From Cohaesibacter sp. (GTDB lineage: Bacteria > Pseudomonadota > Alphaproteobacteria > Rhizobiales > Cohaesibacteraceae): a DNA stretch of 64,000 nucleotides. Where the stretch lies: positions 368,638 through 432,637 of the forward strand of contig JAOAQZ010000020.1 of assembly GCA_025210795.1 (NCBI GenBank). Direction: 5' to 3'. The notes below the pieces were generated by a model. The model saw only the letters and a list, made by a program, of their open reading frames with translations, was not told the DNA's origin and made no database searches. A program made the position numbers and the translations under genes. Shown piece after piece: positions 61,201 to 64,000 of the stretch. Each line of letters begins with the position of its first letter. Positions within the stretch are counted from its first letter, which is position 1.

Positions 61201-64000
61201 AGAAGGTGTCGTTGCCTTCCTGACCATCAAGGAAATCTGCTCCTTCATTACCAAACAGGAAGTCATTGCCCGCACCGGTGCGGATGATATCGTTCCCCAA
61301 CCCGCCATAGACGTAATCAACCATGGAGCCACTGCCGTTAAACTGATCGTCTCCGCTCCCCAAGTCATAGTCGAGGCGGGTGCTGTTATAATTGTTGGAT
61401 TGTATGGCCGTGATATTTGATCCAAAAATGACATCATTGCCATCACCGGTGGCGACATCCACGAAAGCAAGTGTGGAATTGATTGAAGTTAAAGTAACAC
61501 CAACCAAATCGAACATATTGGCTCCGGCGGTTCCCGTTAAGGCTTGATTGGCCAGCAACAGCCTTTCAACACTTCTACCATTCACATTGTTGGTTGCGTC
61601 ATCATAATCAAAGGTAGAGAAGGCAAGGCCGCCACCAGTGGAATTGACCACCGTGTCGGTCCCGTCTCCACCCAGAAGGATGTCTGTCTCAGAATTATCT
61701 CCGGCCAACACATAAATGAAATCGTTGCCATCTTGTCCGTCTACGCGGTCAGCTCCGCTACCACCATAGAGATAATCAATACCACCTCCGCCAGCGATAT
61801 TGTCATTGCCTGCTCGGCCAAAAACATAATCTGTGATGGAGCCTGTGCCAGTAAAACTGTCGTTGCCTGCACCAAGATCATAGTCAAATCTGGAGGTGTT
61901 GTAGTTGTTGGACTGCACTCCTGTCATATTGGTGCCGGTGACCGTATCGTCGCCATTGCCCACGGAGACATCAATGGCTGCCAAAGAGGACTGAACAAAG
62001 GTGAAGGAAACACCATTAAAATTCATTTCATCATTGCCAGCGGTCCCGTTGATGGACAGATTGCCGACATAGATGCGATCTATTCCGGATCCATTGACAG
62101 TCCCGCTGGCATCTGTTGCGTCGAACTGATCGAACACAAGATTACTGCCAGAGCTGTTAACGAGATAATCCGAAGCTCCCGCTCCACCGATGTAAATGTC
62201 TCCCAGTGATGTGGTGCCACCAAGAACCGAGAATGTATCGTTACCAGCTCCGCCTATGATGTGGTTGTTTGCAGCGCTGGTAACAAAGCTGTCGTTAAAG
62301 TCGGTGCCGATCGCATTCTCAAAGTTGACTGCATTAAGATCAATACTGCCATTGCTGGCAAGATCGACTGCTCCGGTGGATATGTTGAAGCTGACCGAAG
62401 TTGCGGAAAGCAAAGCGCTCATATCCAGCCAGTCGCTTCCATCACCACCATCTGCATTCATATAGTCATTTAGAATTTGGATCGTGTCATTGCCCAAATG
62501 GCCATTGAAAGTCTGACCGGTGAACTGATTAAGGTATGGAGAAACTTCAAGGCCCGACACCAGAGTGACCGCATCATCTCCACCCAGTGCGTTAAGGAAG
62601 TTATTTTCAAATGCGGACTGAGGAAAAGCAGCAATCGCTGCGCTTAGATTGACCCCGTCGCTTTGCTCGGTGAACAGGCCGTCATTGACGCCATCAATTG
62701 TGACGGTCAATGTCGCCGGTGCAGAGCTGGCTCCAAAATCATCTAGAACCGTGAAATCGAAACTTTCTTGCAAAGACTGGCCTGCTTGCAGGGAATGGAC
62801 TATCGGATCACTATCATTTACCGAATAGCTATAAGCCCCTGTAGTTGCATCCCATGTCAGGGAGCCGTAAAGGCCTGCAACACCAACGGTCCCATCTGTT
62901 TGACCGTCGACATCCACAACAGACGTGACAGTACCGTCCACATCGCTCGCATTGGCAAAGAAGCTGCCAGCTCCTGTTGCGCTTATATTGATGCCAATGC
63001 CTTCAAATACGTTCAAATTGTCGTCCCCTGCGACCGGTGCGTCATTCACACCGGTTAGGGTCAGGGAAACAGTCGCATTGGCAGAGGCTCCTGCCGGATC
63101 TTCAATAGTGTAGCTAAAATTGTCGGCACTGGGTGCACCGTTCGCCAATGCATCAAACACACCACTTGGGTCATAAGTGAGCGTACCATTGGCATTGAGG
63201 GTGACCATCGCCCCCGAACCGCTTAGAATCACGTTGCCACCGGGCGAAACTGCCTGACCATCAATGGTTGTGACGAAGAAGCCATCAAGATCTGGATCAC
63301 TATCATTGCTTAAGACATCAATGGTCACAGAGGTGTCTTCATCTGTGTTATCGCTGTCATCATTTGCAATGGGAGCTGTGTTGCCACCATTCACGGTGAT
63401 GACAATTTGCCCAGGACTGGTATCAGTGCCATCAGATGCTTCATAAGTGATGGTGACTATATCGGATTGCCCGCCAACCAGATCAACAAAATTACCATTG
63501 GTATCAAAATCTATCTGACCATTCGCCAGAACGGTAACGAGCGCGGCCCGCCCGCCCGCAGATAGAGCCGTGAATTGGGTGCCCGGGCTATTTCCTCCAG
63601 CGCTTGAAACCGAAAGACTATCGGTGGCGTCAAGATCACTATCATTGGTGAGAACATTGCCTGTAATCTGGCCACTCTCACCGGTTGAGTAGAAATCATC
63701 AGCAGCATTTGGCGCGTCATTTTCCCCTGTGACACTGATGACCAGATCAGAGAAGCTGGAGGAGGTGCCATCGCTGACTTCGATCTGGAATGTCTCGGTA
63801 TCAGCAAAGCCGTCATCAATGCTTTCATCGGTGACCACATAACTGTAGCTGCCATTTGCATTGAGCGTCAGGGTTCCGTAGGTGCCCAGATGAATGCCAG
63901 CATTGGCGACCGAGAGAACATCGCTTGCATCGGGATCGCTGTCATTGGTCAGCACATTCCCGGTTGCTGCAACACCATCATCGCTGGCGCTGTCAGTGTC
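58250..64000 (-). CDS. Giant RTX/cadherin-like adhesin, C-terminal part (N-terminus off right edge)
   Basis: The frame is open to the window edge, giving the last 1916 residues. The first 440 are VCBS/cadherin-like repeats (NVLTNDSDPDASD, DAPNAADD, DAPVAGDD). From about residue 590 seven modules of 171-188 residues follow, each combining GGxGxDxxx RTX nonapeptides with a conserved QSNNYN...YDLGxGNDxF block. The end has four more RTX nonapeptides and a terminal acidic DDFILT, the usual uncleaved type I secretion signal. It is exported by the downstream ABC-HlyD pair and probably acts as a Ca-binding surface adhesin or biofilm matrix protein. Confidence 0.92.
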   Translation of the reverse strand, partial: DTDSASDDGVAATGNVLTNDSDPDASDVLSVANAGIHLGTYGTLTLNANGSYSYVVTDESIDDGFADTETFQIEVSDGTSSSFSDLVISVTGENDAPNAADDFYSTGESGQITGNVLTNDSDLDATDSLSVSSAGGNSPGTQFTALSAGGRAALVTVLANGQIDFDTNGNFVDLVGGQSDIVTITYEASDGTDTSPGQIVITVNGGNTAPIANDDSDNTDEDTSVTIDVLSNDSDPDLDGFFVTTIDGQAVSPGGNVILSGSGAMVTLNANGTLTYDPSGVFDALANGAPSADNFSYTIEDPAGASANATVSLTLTGVNDAPVAGDDNLNVFEGIGINISATGAGSFFANASDVDGTVTSVVDVDGQTDGTVGVAGLYGSLTWDATTGAYSYSVNDSDPIVHSLQAGQSLQESFDFTVLDDFGASSAPATLTVTIDGVNDGLFTEQSDGVNLSAAIAAFPQSAFENNFLNALGGDDAVTLVSGLEVSPYLNQFTGQTFNGHLGNDTIQILNDYMNADGGDGSDWLDMSALLSATSVSFNISTGAVDLASNGSIDLNAVNFENAIGTDFNDSFVTSAANNHIIGGAGNDTFSVLGGTTSLGDIYIGGAGASDYLVNSSGSNLVFDQFDATDASGTVNGSGIDRIYVGNLSINGTAGNDEMNFNGVSFTFVQSSLAAIDVSVGNGDDTVTGTNMTGVQSNNYNTSRFDYDLGAGNDSFTGTGSITDYVFGRAGNDNIAGGGGIDYLYGGSGADRVDGQDGNDFIYVLAGDNSETDILLGGDGTDTVVNSTGGGLAFSTFDYDDATNNVNGRSVERLLLANQALTGTAGANMFDLVGVTLTSINSTLAFVDVATGDGNDVIFGSNITAIQSNNYNSTRLDYDLGSGDDQFNGSGSMVDYVYGGLGNDIIRTGAGNDFLFGNEGADFLDGQEGNDTFYVTTGEAPELDTFIGGAGAGDIIVNAIGAGFAFSVFDWDDATETVNGSGVETINLNNGTIFGTAADNDFDFAGVRFTLVNPSLSNLEVSTGAGNDHVIGSGITAVQSNNYNIAQLHYDLGTGNDTFEGAGTMSDVVFGQEGIDHLMGNGGNDYLYGGADNDLLQGGAGADVLDGGAGIDRLEGGADNDQILLTPGSAHEDDEYLGGTGTDRIVNNMGGNFTLHLINAMNGADLNALEMEEISFNNASLLGTSGGDIFDLSGVRFLTINPTASLLEVSSGDGDDVVTGSGITATQSNNYNQTRLDYDLGAGNDQFIGAGSMIDYVFGQAGNDTISTGAGNDVIEGGSGADVIDGEAGNDTIIVRATDQSQLDTLMGGAGTGDVIINAAGANFIFSVFDYNAAGSVMGAGVENINLANATLFGTNTANNFDFVGARFIGLNPTASVVEVSTGGGNDTIIGSNITAVQSNNYNQTRVDYDLGAGDDHFTGAGSMIDYVFGGDGDDTVFAGDGNDVLQGNAGADFLHGQGGNDTFYVTTGEQPELDSFIGGAGTGDIIVNAIGAAFAFSVFDWDDATETVNGSGIETINLNNATIFGTAAGNDFDFAGVRFTLVNPSLTTLEVSTGGGQDNVVGSGITALQSNNYSITTLHYDLGSGDDSFAGAGSLNDVVYGQSGMDTLAGNDGADTLFGGADNDLLQGGAGNDILDGGTGIDRAEGGDGNDHILLTSGSAHEDEEYLGGADTDRIVNNTGGDFTLHLINAMNGADLNVMEIEEIALNSETLLGTSGDDIFDFSSVRFLAASTTAANLEVSTGAGNDIVFGSYTSLLQTNNYTNVYHHYDLGIGNDQFTGSAAGAIIDVVDGGNGNDSLDGGLGNDFLSGGFGEDVLIGGAGNDTLTGGSNNDRFEFNIGDGADVITDFEEGLGVGDVVDLIAFGFADFNAVLAATSDVYGGPGVTDALISLGVGQSVRLQGVLKNDLAEDDFILT
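58715..61906 (-). repeat. Seven RTX modules in a 531-codon higher-order repeat
   Basis: The SNNYN-coding site recurs at 58715, 59279, 59795, 60308, 60872, 61388 and 61901. The spacings are 564, 516, 513, 564, 516 and 513 bp. The series of three repeats exactly, giving a 1593-bp unit twice. Other landmarks (58921/60514 and 59472/61065) show the same 1593-bp offset. Confidence 0.92.

Noticed and set aside
58715..61906. Regularly spaced similar blocks resembling a CRISPR or mobile repeat
   Set aside because: They are coding modules of an RTX protein in one open frame.

Overview
The window looks like chromosome from an alphaproteobacterium of the order Hyphomicrobiales (Rhizobiales), probably marine or halotolerant. 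The evidence is the gene order murA - DUF2948 - hisD - UPF0262 - LMW phosphatase - infA - maf - yacG, a tRNA-His without the extra G-1 and with A73, phasins, a choXWV/betIAB choline system, and TMAO respiration genes. The genus cannot be fixed from sequence alone.

Layout. 1-1786: N-terminal part of a PAS sensor kinase (PdhS-like) running off the left edge. 2234-3571: two phasin genes sharing TGC-rich operator-like repeats. 3687-5545: tRNA-His and two hypotheticals. 5546-12696: choline uptake (choXWV) divergent from betI-betA-betB, with a perfect palindrome between them; choline is imported and oxidised to glycine betaine. 12719-14760: FecR-domain protein with an Asn/Gly minisatellite tail and a small secreted protein. 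14991-21941: tRNA-Thr and the conserved murA-to-yacG housekeeping block.

22073-44425: tRNA-Phe followed by a genomic island of about 22.3 kb. It is bounded by a 54-bp direct repeat of the tRNA 3' end, with a tyrosine integrase at the right end. Its left end carries two excisionase-like HTH proteins, a long inverted-repeat structure and an HUH-type replication initiator, so the element probably replicates by rolling circle when excised. Its cargo has two parts. The first is a set of little-known genes (DUF3768, an overlapping membrane/soluble pair, a membrane pentapeptide protein, a serine recombinase). The second is a 16-gene periplasmic metal module (31404-42694) with two multicopper oxidases, four c-type cytochromes, a ScsC-like thiol protein, an L,D-transpeptidase, DUF411/DUF2946/DUF2933-type proteins and a Crp/Fnr regulator, but no metal-efflux ATPase.

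44426-45818: remnants of a second, related insertion next to attR (GIY-YIG nuclease, truncated DNA adenine methylase). 45823-53520: the torT/torS/torR/torA TMAO respiration locus, in which TorA is fused at its C-terminus to a mono-haem cytochrome c domain; no torC or torD is seen. 53581-54737: a membrane protein gene apparently broken by a frameshift in a T7 tract. 54992-64000: a type I secretion pair (HlyD and ABC) downstream of a giant RTX/cadherin-like adhesin that runs off the right edge and contains a 531-codon higher-order repeat.

Assignments rest on reading motifs and gene order; no database search was possible.
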